From Sutcliffiella horikoshii (lineage in GTDB: Bacteria; Bacillota; Bacilli; Bacillales; Bacillaceae_I), in the NCBI RefSeq assembly GCF_019931755.1, contig NZ_CP082918.1:3080001-3144000 (forward strand): 64,000 nucleotides of DNA, in the 5' to 3' direction. A model generated the notes under the pieces. The model ran no database searches and was not told the DNA's origin. It saw nothing but the letters and a program-made list of their open reading frames with translations. The translations under genes were made by a program, and so were the position numbers. Every line of letters begins with the position of its first letter. Positions within the stretch are counted from its first letter, which is position 1. Of this stretch, positions 48,472 through 57,314 are shown in pieces.

Positions 48472-49662
48472 ATGAGTACTTTCTTAAATAGTTATTCCCT
48501 GCTTTCCGTCAATCTAATAAAAGAGAAAACAATTCAACAAACTGGATTTATTAAAGTTAAAGAAGGAAAAATTTTCGAAATCGGAGTTATGGATCACTAT
48601 CAAAACACTGAAAATCTGCAGGAAATTCGATTTTCCTCCGATCTGTATGCTGCCCCAGGCTTCATAGACATCCATATACACGGTTTAAACGGAGCTGACA
48701 CGATGGATGCTTCTGAAAAGTCATTGAAAACAATGGCAGCAACATTGCCACAGGAAGGTACAACTAGCTATTTAGCAACATCAATTACGCAAGAGCGATC
48801 TGATATTGAAGCAGCCTTACGCACAGTAAATAACTATTTAAAAAAAGAGAAGAATGATTCAATAGGCAGTGAATTGCTTGGAATACATTTGGAGGGTCCA
48901 TTTATATCCCCAAAGCGTGCAGGGGCACAGCCATTAGAACATATTGTGAATCCAGATATCCAATTATTTGAAAGCTGGCAGGTTGAGTCCGGAAACCAAA
49001 TTAAAGTGGTTACCATGGCACCCGAGCAGCCTAACGGAATAGAATTTGTCCATCATTTAACGAAAAATAAGGTCATCACTTCCATCGGACACTCTGATGC
49101 TGTTTATGATGAAATGCTCGTCGCTATGGAAGCAGGTGCAGAACACGTTACACATTTTTACAACGGGATGCGCGGCAGCCACCATCGTGAACCAGGTGTT
49201 GTAGGTGCTGGACTTGCCCATGATGACCTGTTTGTCGAAATGATAGCTGACGGTATTCACGTTCATCCTGCAGTCGTAAAAGCAACCTATCTTGCCAAGG
49301 GAGCAGATAGAATTCTTTTAATAACAGATTCCATGAGAGCAAAGTGGTTGGAAGATGGAGAATATGAATTGGGTGGCCAAAAAGTCTCAGTGGCAAACAA
49401 TACTGCACTACTTGAAAATGGCACACTTGCAGGAAGTGTTCTAAAAATGAATGAAGCATTAAGAAATATGAAAAAATTCACAGGCTGTACACTAGTAGAA
49501 GCCGTTAAAATGGCTTCTACTACCCCTGCAAAAAGACTCAATGTTTGGGAAAGAAAAGGAAGTATCGAAGTTGGTAAAGATGCTGATATTGTAATCATGA
49601 ATCAAAATTGCGAAGTCAAGATGACCTTTTGTAAGGGTCAATTAGTTTATAGAGGAGAGTAG
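48472..49662 (+). CDS. nagA: N-acetylglucosamine-6-phosphate deacetylase
   Basis: A 396-residue amidohydrolase that converts GlcNAc-6-P to GlcN-6-P and acetate. It has the metal-binding APGFIDIHIHG, the ligand Glu in LGIHLEGPFISPKRAGAQ, the histidines in SIGHSDA and HVTHFYNGMRG, and the catalytic Asp in ILLITDSMRA. AAAGGAGA precedes the ATG. First gene of nagA-nagB-nagR-SIS; nagB follows after 6 bp. Confidence 0.96.
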   Translation: MSTFLNSYSLLSVNLIKEKTIQQTGFIKVKEGKIFEIGVMDHYQNTENLQEIRFSSDLYAAPGFIDIHIHGLNGADTMDASEKSLKTMAATLPQEGTTSYLATSITQERSDIEAALRTVNNYLKKEKNDSIGSELLGIHLEGPFISPKRAGAQPLEHIVNPDIQLFESWQVESGNQIKVVTMAPEQPNGIEFVHHLTKNKVITSIGHSDAVYDEMLVAMEAGAEHVTHFYNGMRGSHHREPGVVGAGLAHDDLFVEMIADGIHVHPAVVKATYLAKGADRILLITDSMRAKWLEDGEYELGGQKVSVANNTALLENGTLAGSVLKMNEALRNMKKFTGCTLVEAVKMASTTPAKRLNVWERKGSIEVGKDADIVIMNQNCEVKMTFCKGQLVYRGE

Positions 49663-49668
49663 GCCCAA

Positions 49669-50406
49669 ATGGATATTATCACCGCTAATACTTATGATGA
49701 CCTAAGTCAAGTAGCTGCTGAAATTATTATTAAAAAAGTTAAACAGAATCCTAACCTTGTAATTGGAATGGCAACAGGAAGCACACCAACAAAACTCTAC
49801 AAATTTTTGATAAAAGACTATAAGGAAAACGGTACCTCCTATCAAGGTATAACTACTTTTAATCTGGATGAATATGTTGGTTTAGATAAAAATGATTTGA
49901 ACAGTTATTACGAATATATGAATAGAAACTTGTTCAAACATATCAACATCAGTATAGAAAATACTCATATTCCGAACGGAAAAGCAGAAGACCTCGAAAT
50001 AGAATGCAGAAATTATGAACAGAAACTCCATAACAAAGGTCCTATAGATATCCAAATCTTAGGTTTAGGAGAAAATGGACATATTGGTTTTAATGAACCT
50101 GGAACCCGTTTTGACAGCAGAACTCATGTTGTAAAACTTACAGAATCGACTAGAAAAGCGAATGCACGTTTTTTTGAAACGATGGAAGATGTTCCCTCTC
50201 ACGCTATCACAATGGGTATAGATTCCATTATGAATGCGAAAGAAATACTACTTTTAGTTTCTGGAAAAAACAAAGGCAAAGCTTATGAACAACTGATGAA
50301 TGGCAGCCTTTCAGACTTCTTTCCTGCATCTATCCTAAAAAAGCATCCTTGTGTTAGAATTATTGCAGACAATACGGTTCTTCAAAACTCCAACATTATT
50401 GCTTGA
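49669..50406 (+). CDS. nagB: Glucosamine-6-phosphate deaminase
   Basis: A 245-residue isomerase-deaminase converting GlcN-6-P to fructose-6-P and ammonia. Motifs: GMATGSTPTKLYK (phosphate loop), FNLDEYVGL (catalytic Asp), LGLGENGHIGFNEPG and the HAITMGIDSIMNAKEILLLV segment. It feeds amino-sugar carbon into glycolysis. Tightly coupled to nagA; nagR starts 19 bp downstream. Confidence 0.97.
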   Translation: MDIITANTYDDLSQVAAEIIIKKVKQNPNLVIGMATGSTPTKLYKFLIKDYKENGTSYQGITTFNLDEYVGLDKNDLNSYYEYMNRNLFKHINISIENTHIPNGKAEDLEIECRNYEQKLHNKGPIDIQILGLGENGHIGFNEPGTRFDSRTHVVKLTESTRKANARFFETMEDVPSHAITMGIDSIMNAKEILLLVSGKNKGKAYEQLMNGSLSDFFPASILKKHPCVRIIADNTVLQNSNIIA

Positions 50407-50425
50407 AAGGAGATAAACAGGGTAA

Positions 50426-51154
50426 ATGATAGATAAAAGTTCCCCCATACCATTTTATTACCAGCTAGAATCATTCATTAAGGATCAAATTAACTCAGGA
50501 AATCTTGTTCCTGGAGATACTATACCTTCAGAGAGAGAATATGCCAAAGCTTACGGAATAAGCAGGATGACCGTCAGGCAAGCCATTAATTCACTGGTAA
50601 CCGAAGGGCTTCTCTATCGTAAAAAAGGAAGCGGCACTTTTGTTGCAAATAAAAAAATCGAACAGCCACTTCAAGGCTTGACCTCCTTTACAGAGGATAT
50701 GAAAAAACGAGGGATGAACCCTACAAGTGAATTGATTCATTTTGAAATAGTACCAGCCTCCATTAATATAGCTGAGGAACTTCATATCAAGGAACATGCA
50801 CCTGTATATGAGATCAAAAGGATACGTTTAGCTGATGGTGAACCGATGGCACTTGAGACAAATTACCTCTCTGCCAATTTAGTCAAAGGACTAACGGAAG
50901 AAGTCGTAAACACTTCCATCTATGCTTATATCGAAGAGAAGCTGAACCTTGAAATTGCCCATGCAGAACAGATGATTGAATCCATACAAGCTTCCAGTGA
51001 AGATGCCAAACTTTTAAAAATTAATAAAGATTATCCAATGTTATACATTAAGCGAAACACTTTTCTACAAAACGGGACTCCTCTGGAACTAGTAAAATCC
51101 CACTATAGGGGTGACCGATATAAATTCTACATCAAAATGAAGAGATTCGAATAG
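50426..51154 (+). CDS. nagR: GntR/HutC-family regulator NagR (YvoA)
   Basis: A 242-residue repressor with an N-terminal winged HTH (PSEREYAKAYGISRMTVRQA, then GLLYRKKGSGTFV) and a C-terminal UTRA effector domain (about 90-235) that in B. subtilis binds GlcN-6-P or GlcNAc-6-P. It probably acts on the two dre-like sites between nagP and nagA. The same gene order nagA-nagB-nagR occurs in B. subtilis. Confidence 0.95.
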   Translation: MIDKSSPIPFYYQLESFIKDQINSGNLVPGDTIPSEREYAKAYGISRMTVRQAINSLVTEGLLYRKKGSGTFVANKKIEQPLQGLTSFTEDMKKRGMNPTSELIHFEIVPASINIAEELHIKEHAPVYEIKRIRLADGEPMALETNYLSANLVKGLTEEVVNTSIYAYIEEKLNLEIAHAEQMIESIQASSEDAKLLKINKDYPMLYIKRNTFLQNGTPLELVKSHYRGDRYKFYIKMKRFE

Positions 51155-51169
51155 TAAGGGAGAGGTATC

Positions 51170-51904
51170 ATGGATACGAGTTATTTATCAGCTGTTCAAC
51201 AGCTCCTGACAAAAGTGGAGAAAAAAAACAATATGGAGATAGAGCAGTCATCCTCTCTCCTTGCTGACTGCTTTGGAAATGAAGGTATACTACATGTTTT
51301 TGGATGCGGCCACTCCCACATGATCGCCGAAGAAGTATTTTATAGAGCTGGTGGAATTGTCCCAATCAGACCTTTATTTGTGGAAGATCTCATGCTGCAT
51401 AAGGGGGCTCTACGTTCCTCTGATTTCGAGAAAGATCCCTTGTTCGCACAAACCTTTCTCCCCTCACAACCATTCCAACCAAATGATGTTTTATTGGTTG
51501 TCTCCACATCTGGAAGAAACCCTGTTCCGATAGATGTTGCACAGTATGGGAAAAAAATGGGACTGAGGGTCGTGACTATATCATCTCATGCCTACCACAC
51601 CCTTTCTTCTCGTCATTCTACCGGTTTACATTTAGCGGCTGCAGCTGATATCGCTCTTGATAATCTTATCCCTGTAGGAGATGCCTTGATAACTTTACAT
51701 AATCATCATTCAACCAATAGTATAGGACCAGGATCCACTATCATAAATGTAGCCATCCTGAATCAAATAATTGTTAATTCCGTTGAACTTCTTATTAAAA
51801 AAGGAATGGAGATTCCTATATTTAAAAGTGGGAATGTTGACGGTTCTGAGGAGCACAATAACCAATTGATAAATAAGTATGGAAAGAGAATTGAATTCTT
51901 TTAA
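51170..51904 (+). CDS. SIS-domain sugar-phosphate-binding protein (UPF0309-like)
   Basis: A 244-residue protein with one SIS domain: FGCGHSHMIAEEVFYRAGG at the phosphate loop, LLVVSTSGRNPVPIDVAQYG and RVVTISSHAYH. Such proteins bind or isomerise phosphosugars; this group has no assigned reaction. It is the fourth gene of the nag operon, 15 bp after nagR, so a role in amino-sugar phosphate metabolism is likely. Not the MurQ etherase type by length and motif, as far as I can tell by eye. Confidence 0.85.
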   Translation: MDTSYLSAVQQLLTKVEKKNNMEIEQSSSLLADCFGNEGILHVFGCGHSHMIAEEVFYRAGGIVPIRPLFVEDLMLHKGALRSSDFEKDPLFAQTFLPSQPFQPNDVLLVVSTSGRNPVPIDVAQYGKKMGLRVVTISSHAYHTLSSRHSTGLHLAAAADIALDNLIPVGDALITLHNHHSTNSIGPGSTIINVAILNQIIVNSVELLIKKGMEIPIFKSGNVDGSEEHNNQLINKYGKRIEFF

Positions 51905-51930
51905 AAGTACTACCACTTCGTGTGCAATAG

Positions 51931-51965
51931 GAAAAGAGCCGGGCTATCATGATCCGGCTCTTTTC
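51931..51965. terminator. Bidirectional terminator after the nag operon
   Basis: GAAAAGAGCCGG pairs with CCGGCTCTTTTC, with A and T tracts on either side. It serves the nag operon (+) and the convergent second DUF6440 gene (-). Confidence 0.88.
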
Positions 51966-51968
51966 CAT

Positions 51969-52202
51969 TTAACAGTTCTGAAAATTAGCTTCTCCTATCT
52001 GCGTCACTATTACTTTCCCATTCTCGTCTAATAAAGGGGTGAGTGCGCACCCTTGCGCACTCCATGTGTATAAATAATTAACACCAGTTTGACGATCAAT
52101 CCATATAGATATTAGGCTACCTTGTTGAGAAGTTTGTACCAACTTTTCATCAAAACGTTTATCATCATTTTTATCTTTTTTATCTTTTTTATTGAACATC
52201 AT
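51969..52202 (-). CDS. DUF6440 family protein, copy 2
   Basis: A 77-residue paralogue of the gene at 46466-46678. It differs by a KDK insertion near the N-terminus, a few substitutions (V to I, A to T) and a C-terminal extension ending FQNC. The upstream 30 bp including the ribosome site is also the same. The two copies are in direct orientation and flank the nag cluster. Function unknown. Confidence 0.75.
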   Translation of the reverse strand: MMFNKKDKKDKNDDKRFDEKLVQTSQQGSLISIWIDRQTGVNYLYTWSAQGCALTPLLDENGKVIVTQIGEANFQNC

Positions 52203-52336
52203 TTACCACTCCTTATAAATAAAGTGGAATAACTAACATATTTTCTTGATCCTAAAATCACTCTACTTCTACTATTCCAATCGTTAGTTGAAAGTACATC
52301 ATTTCACAAACTTGTTTAAGTTGGAAGAAATAATGT

Positions 52337-52627
52337 TTATTTTTTAAATGATAATCCTTCTTCTTTTAATGAAGTTCTCATAATTGGAAAGGAAGCAGGT
52401 CCAATACCATGGATTTTTAAAATTTCTTTTTCGGTATACTTTGAAAGTTTTTGTAAAGTATCAATCCCTTCATGCACTAAGGCATTTCTTGCAGGTGAAC
52501 TTAGTTTGGATAGGAAGCCACTTTCAGGTTTATTCTCTTTATCACAGGTAGGACAACTTTGACAATCACTGCTTTTGTAAAACTTATGACCTTTTTCACA
52601 AACCCTTAATTTTTTTTCAGATGTCAA
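52337..52627 (-). CDS. RNA polymerase alpha C-terminal-domain-like protein with a zinc-ribbon-like N-terminus
   Basis: A 96-residue protein. The N-terminal CEKGHKFYKSSDCQSCPTC is a likely zinc knuckle. The C-terminal half (about 35-92) is a helix-hairpin-helix domain like RNAP alpha-CTD (LSSPARNALVHEGIDTLQKL, ILKIHGIGPASFPIMRTSL). The start is placed at TTG (52627), 6 bp after GGAGGG; an upstream TTG overlaps that site. Similar stand-alone proteins occur in Bacillaceae; the role is unknown, perhaps nucleic-acid or polymerase contact. Confidence 0.7.
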   Translation of the reverse strand: MTSEKKLRVCEKGHKFYKSSDCQSCPTCDKENKPESGFLSKLSSPARNALVHEGIDTLQKLSKYTEKEILKIHGIGPASFPIMRTSLKEEGLSFKK

Positions 52628-52852
52628 AATAAACCCTCCAAACAAATTCTATATGTGCAACACCTTGTCCATAATATCAACTACTCTATAAAAGTCCAAT
52701 AACTTATATTTCTTATTTGAATGCAACAGTCAAGTAAACAATATGTTATGTCCTCCTCTTTAGCTATATGAAGAAACCGGCGTTTTAAATTTTCACTTTA
52801 AGAGCAAACAAGGCCGTACCTCGCTCAGAGAGTTTGTTCTTTCTATTAATAA

Positions 52853-54289
52853 CTAGTTATCCTCTGGGTATGAGTGCTTGCTATTAATTAAGGTTTTTAA
52901 ATCACCTCTATAGAGCGTATCTTTTAATTCTTCGTATCTAAAGGGAATTAGTGGAGTAAGATAGGGAACACCTGCAGACTTGAGGTTTGTCATATACAAT
53001 ATCAGAATTGTCGTGCCCACAATTAAACCAGAAAACCCCCAAAAAACAGCAATTAGCAAAAAGATGAAACGAAGTGTCGCCATTGAATCAGCTAATCCTC
53101 TGTAAACAATAAGAAAACTTGCTAAAAATGTAATTCCTATGGTGATTAAACTTGCAGGATGAATAATTTTTGCTGTCACAGCAGTTTCACCAATAACAAT
53201 TGTAGCAACTAACGATATAAGAATGATGGCACTTTTAGGAATTCTAAAAGAAGCGTCTGTAAGCATTTTTAATAATATAATTAAAAATAACATTTCCCAA
53301 AAGGCTGGTAATAACTCACCATCTGAGAACAAGGATTTTACTATTTTTTTGGAGTACTCATCTTGATGGAATTTTTCTAATGTGACATATATTGCAGGTA
53401 GATACACTGATAAGAAAAAACCCATTAATCGAATGATTCTGGTTGTAAATCGGCCTGCTTTAAAGTAATAATCATCTGGTGTTTGAAAAGCGTCGATAAA
53501 TAGTGACGGTGTAATAATAGCAAAAGGAGTACCATCTACAATAACCCCCACCTTTCCTTCATACAACGCGGAAGCAAGAACATCTGGCCGTTCTGTTGTT
53601 TTATTTAAATTAAAGATACTTTTCTGCCCTTCAATTACCTCGTCTATAATTCTTGCTTCTAAAATGTATTTTACGGATAGATTACTTAAACGAGATTGAA
53701 CTTTCTCTAATACACCTTTTTCCACAATCCCATTCATATAAATGATGGATACTTTCGTCTTGGAAATAAGTCCCATTTCCGTATTTTCTACGCATAGCAT
53801 TGGAGATTTAATAATGGAACGTAAAATATTTATATTTGACTTGAGTTTTTCTGTTAAACCAATCGTAGGTCCTACAGGTATACGTTCACCGTGGGCTTCT
53901 TCAATACTTCGCTCATTCCACATAGGAGTATCGACTATTATTCCAATGTCATGGCCTTCAATTAGAATAGCAGTTTTTCCGTTAACTATTGCATCTACTA
54001 TATCTTGAAATTCAGAATTTGTTTTTACATTAACCGATTCAATAACTTCACTGACTAAATTAATTAAATTGTTTTTCACTTCCACTGTTTCTTCAAAATA
54101 AAGGATTGGCTTAATTACAACGTCCTGAATTATTTTTGTATCAATAATGCCATCAATATACAAAATGGCAGCATTCTCTGATTTTTCATTTCCAAACTTT
54201 AAGTTTCTCACAACTAAATCAGATGTTTGATTAAATAAGTACTGTATATATTGTATATTATCATCAAGTTTTTTTTGAATATTTTTCAC
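52853..54289 (-). CDS. GerA-family spore germinant receptor A subunit, orphan
   Basis: A 478-residue GerA/SpoVAF-type protein. A cytosolic N-terminal domain carries VVKNNLINLVSEVIES-like and ILIEGHDIGIIVDTP motifs. A C-terminal membrane domain from about residue 280 has around five helices, including the conserved LPAIYVTLEKFHQDE and EGELLPAFWEMLFLI-like segments. Receptors normally have A, B and C subunits; no gerB or gerC gene lies beside it. The start is GTG at 54289 with AGGAGA 6 bp upstream. It may be a spare A subunit or a SpoVAF/FigP-like partner. Confidence 0.85.
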   Translation of the reverse strand: MKNIQKKLDDNIQYIQYLFNQTSDLVVRNLKFGNEKSENAAILYIDGIIDTKIIQDVVIKPILYFEETVEVKNNLINLVSEVIESVNVKTNSEFQDIVDAIVNGKTAILIEGHDIGIIVDTPMWNERSIEEAHGERIPVGPTIGLTEKLKSNINILRSIIKSPMLCVENTEMGLISKTKVSIIYMNGIVEKGVLEKVQSRLSNLSVKYILEARIIDEVIEGQKSIFNLNKTTERPDVLASALYEGKVGVIVDGTPFAIITPSLFIDAFQTPDDYYFKAGRFTTRIIRLMGFFLSVYLPAIYVTLEKFHQDEYSKKIVKSLFSDGELLPAFWEMLFLIILLKMLTDASFRIPKSAIILISLVATIVIGETAVTAKIIHPASLITIGITFLASFLIVYRGLADSMATLRFIFLLIAVFWGFSGLIVGTTILILYMTNLKSAGVPYLTPLIPFRYEELKDTLYRGDLKTLINSKHSYPEDN

Positions 54290-54457
54290 TATAAGTCTCC
54301 TCAAGGCTAAAGAATTTAGACTTATTATGTGAGGAGATTATTTCTTTATTCCTTTTACTATTTGACAAAAAAGTGAGTGTCAATCCTTATTCTAAAAATT
54401 TTTCATATTCATCTGCCAGAGGTTATTGGGAGGAATGGTGGTAAATCGAAATTAAAC

Positions 54458-54501
54458 ACAGCAGGAAGGAGAACACCTCATTGGTTTTTCCTTCCTGCTG
54501 T
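54458..54501 (-). terminator. Terminator of the first RRNPP regulator gene
   Basis: A perfect 13-bp stem ACAGCAGGAAGGA/TCCTTCCTGCTGT with an 18-nt loop directly after the stop at 54507. The T tract is weak. Confidence 0.65.
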
Positions 54502-54506
54502 TCCCT

Positions 54507-55793
54507 TTAACACTCTACTTTTTCTAGTTTATATTCCTTATGTCTGTTCTCTGTTCTCAATAATTTGATATATTTCTCTTCATGCTCCGAAGTAGCATAG
54601 ATTCTATACTGCCAAAACGCTAACAGACATTTTTTAAATCGCTCCATATTTCCTATCCTATTAGATAATTCCGCCACCTCTAAAAGAACTATCATACCCT
54701 CTTCAAATTGACTGCATTTACATTGAAACAAAGCATAAGCATAGCGAAAATCTAAATACATTTTTTCTTTTAACCAAGGTTCCTTACTTACAGCCATATC
54801 ATCAATAATATGTTTATATTTTTTTATTAACCCTTTAGCATCATCTATCCGATCTAATCGAACATACGTCTCTAATAATCTAGGCAAACCCACATACAAA
54901 TCTTCTCTCCCCTCAAGCCAAGAGAGATATTCATCAACATATTCTGAGTGTCCAAAGTCCAATAGGGCAACATATCTATTACCAACTGATGTATCCGCAA
55001 AAAAACCGTTTATATGGGCATACTGCTTTATAAGATCTAGCACTTCTTCAAGCGAGGCCCCTAATCTAGTCAAAGCAAAGCTCTTATACATTAGAGCCCG
55101 CCCATAGTACTCGCCTTCAGATGCCAATTTCTCTAATTTTTCAGCGTAATTCAGTACCTGGCTCCAATCTTCACGCCGATAGTAATCTGCCATGATCCAC
55201 ATGAATGCTTCCTTCCTATTTTCAATTGGCATATTTGCCAGTTGATCTAGTAAATGAGTTAGTGCATGCTGGCCCTCATCTGTCATTCTTACGATATAAA
55301 ACTTCCGAAAATAGCTAACCGATATTTTTTCAGAGAAGCGATCCAACTCATTATCAATAATTACCTCATAAAGAGGTAGTGCTTGCTTTTCTTTACCTTC
55401 ATGAAAAAGCTTTTCCGCCACTGAAAAGATGTATAGTAAGTTTTTCTTTCTAATTGTTTTCGAATTTTCTTCCAACATAAAACTTAATAAATCATTACAA
55501 TGCTTTATATGCCCTTTGGCTGCGCACTTATATAAGAACTGAGTACTTCGGCGCTTATCGATACGGTTTCCTTCGTTCAAGCATTCTTCTATATAGTGTG
55601 AATAGAGTGTACCTTCAGCTAGTCCGAAAGCACTTGTAATGGCATCTAAATTTTGCAAAGAAAGTGGCTGTCTATGATTGAGAATACGACTTATTTCACT
55701 TATATGGATCCCGGAATTTTTCGAAAGCTCCGTTTTATTCCATTCTTTCCATTGCATATATTTTTGTATCTCTTGAAAAAGTACAACATTCAT
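54507..55793 (-). CDS. HTH-TPR regulator, RRNPP-type (copy 1)
   Basis: A 428-residue protein with an N-terminal XRE-like HTH (about 15-60, WNKTELSKNSGIHISEISRI then LSLQNLDAITSAFGL) followed by a fully helical region with TPR-like repeats to the end. The layout matches peptide-responsive RRNPP regulators (PlcR, NprR, AimR). No signal-peptide gene was found next to it. It is divergent from a second such regulator at 56012, with a 36-bp inverted repeat between them. Its function is not known. Confidence 0.75.
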   Translation of the reverse strand: MNVVLFQEIQKYMQWKEWNKTELSKNSGIHISEISRILNHRQPLSLQNLDAITSAFGLAEGTLYSHYIEECLNEGNRIDKRRSTQFLYKCAAKGHIKHCNDLLSFMLEENSKTIRKKNLLYIFSVAEKLFHEGKEKQALPLYEVIIDNELDRFSEKISVSYFRKFYIVRMTDEGQHALTHLLDQLANMPIENRKEAFMWIMADYYRREDWSQVLNYAEKLEKLASEGEYYGRALMYKSFALTRLGASLEEVLDLIKQYAHINGFFADTSVGNRYVALLDFGHSEYVDEYLSWLEGREDLYVGLPRLLETYVRLDRIDDAKGLIKKYKHIIDDMAVSKEPWLKEKMYLDFRYAYALFQCKCSQFEEGMIVLLEVAELSNRIGNMERFKKCLLAFWQYRIYATSEHEEKYIKLLRTENRHKEYKLEKVEC

Positions 55794-55846
55794 AATTCAT
55801 ATTCACCCTATTCTTATGATGAGATTAACATATTTCATTATAAAAA

Positions 55847-55882
55847 TTTGATAGAATTTTTCAAAAATAATATTCTATCAAA
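55847..55882. promoter_or_regulatory. Inverted repeat between the two RRNPP regulators (candidate operator)
   Basis: TTTGATAGAAT (55847-55857) and ATTCTATCAAA (55872-55882) form a perfect 11-bp inverted repeat with a 14-bp spacer. On the minus strand the left arm lies in the spacer of a TTTGAA-17-TATAAT promoter (55837-55865) for copy 1. On the plus strand TATAAT at 55889-55894 follows the right arm for copy 2. The position suggests an operator for one of the two regulators. Confidence 0.6.
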
Positions 55883-56011
55883 TCTAATTATAATGAAAAG
55901 AATAAGGTTATTAAAGGTGCACGAAGCAAATTTTCATACTTCAAAAAATACCATTTTTTTAAATACTTTTGAATATACTTAGAAACTAACTTTGGTAGGG
56001 GAGAAATTATC

Positions 56012-57241
56012 ATGCATGAAGGAAGAATAATCAAATATTTTCGCAAGAAAGCTAAATTAACACAACAGCAACTTGGGGATGGCATTTGTTCTGACACTCA
56101 TGTAAGTAAAATCGAACGTGGGATGACAGAATATTCCCCAGAGGTTACATTCCTGCTATCTAAACGACTTGGAATAAATATCGAAGAGGAGCTAAGCCGT
56201 TTTCATAACTTAAAGAAAATTCTCGCTCGTTGGCATGATGCTATCATCATGCAACGGTCCGAAGTTATTGAAACAATAAAAGAAGAACTAGATAAAGAAG
56301 AACTAATCAAAATCAGTGAATATCAAATTCTTTATGATTTACTTAGAGCGAGATATCACCTTCTACGTAATAATTTAATAGAAGCAGACATAATCATAAA
56401 AAATATACAAAAAGCTCAAAGAAAGTTGCCACCATATGAGAGTAATCTACTAAAGCACATATTAGGGATGTATTACCTCGCTAATAAAGATATGATAAAG
56501 GCAGTCAATATTTTACGATCGATTAACAGTGATGATTATAATAATCCAGAGTATTATCTAACATTATCAACCGCTTATCTTGCAGTGAATTCAAAGATAA
56601 TGGCTTATTACTATGCAGAACTATCTTTGCAATTTTTCCTCAAAACCAATAATTACTTAAGGGGTATAGATGCAGAAATGATTATGCTAATAACTAGGGA
56701 AGGTGAGGGACAACGTGATTTTCAAAAAATAGTCGAGCAGTATGAAGCTTTAATCCAAATCTGTGACCTTTGCCATGCCCATGATAAAAAGGCAAAGGTT
56801 CTTCATAACTTAGCAGAGGAGCATTATTGTAGAAAAGATTATAAAGCATCTAGTCGGTTGTTTCATAAATCTATGTTATTAAAAGAAAAAAAATCAGCTG
56901 AGTACTTAATTTCTTTGGAGGCTTTCATACTGTGTTGCTTTGAAGGAAGTATTCTATCAAAAGATAAATTAGAAAAGCTTGGAAACGAAGGATTAGTGAT
57001 TGCAAGAGAGATTAACCAGGGTCTACATTCAATAAATCTACAGCTTCTTCTCCTTCGGATCAACAACCAACATACGGAATACTATCATTTCTTAAGTACT
57101 AAAGCCTTACCTTACTATAAAAAATGTGGTTATGTAACTATAGTAAAGCAGTATGAAAAGGAACTTTTTAACTATCATTTAAAAACCCGCCAAATCGACG
57201 ATGCTCTAAAACTTGCGGATTTATTAATTAATAATGGTTAA
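56012..57241 (+). CDS. HTH-TPR regulator, RRNPP-type (copy 2, NprR/PlcR-like)
   Basis: A 409-residue protein: an N-terminal HTH (about 5-60, IIKYFRKKAKLTQQQLGDGI then THVSKIERGMTEYSPE) and a C-terminal array of helical TPR units (LLKHILGMYYLANKDMIKAV, KVLHNLAEEHYCRKDYKASS, LKTRQIDDALKLADLL). This is the PlcR/NprR architecture. The gene body is distinctly AT-richer than the housekeeping genes. No secreted pro-peptide ORF was seen downstream, where NprX-like genes usually lie; a dispersed repeat is found there instead. Confidence 0.8.
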   Translation: MHEGRIIKYFRKKAKLTQQQLGDGICSDTHVSKIERGMTEYSPEVTFLLSKRLGINIEEELSRFHNLKKILARWHDAIIMQRSEVIETIKEELDKEELIKISEYQILYDLLRARYHLLRNNLIEADIIIKNIQKAQRKLPPYESNLLKHILGMYYLANKDMIKAVNILRSINSDDYNNPEYYLTLSTAYLAVNSKIMAYYYAELSLQFFLKTNNYLRGIDAEMIMLITREGEGQRDFQKIVEQYEALIQICDLCHAHDKKAKVLHNLAEEHYCRKDYKASSRLFHKSMLLKEKKSAEYLISLEAFILCCFEGSILSKDKLEKLGNEGLVIAREINQGLHSINLQLLLLRINNQHTEYYHFLSTKALPYYKKCGYVTIVKQYEKELFNYHLKTRQIDDALKLADLLINNG

Positions 57242-57314
57242 AGAATGTAAAGTATGTTCGCTAAATAAATGGCGGCCACTGAAAAGTACTTTATTTTAGG
57301 TTTTATTCGGCACC

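Noticed and set aside
57241..57314. Signal-peptide (Phr/NprX-like) gene after the RRNPP regulator
   Set aside because: No short ORF with a ribosome site and a secretion signal was found before the repeat element begins.
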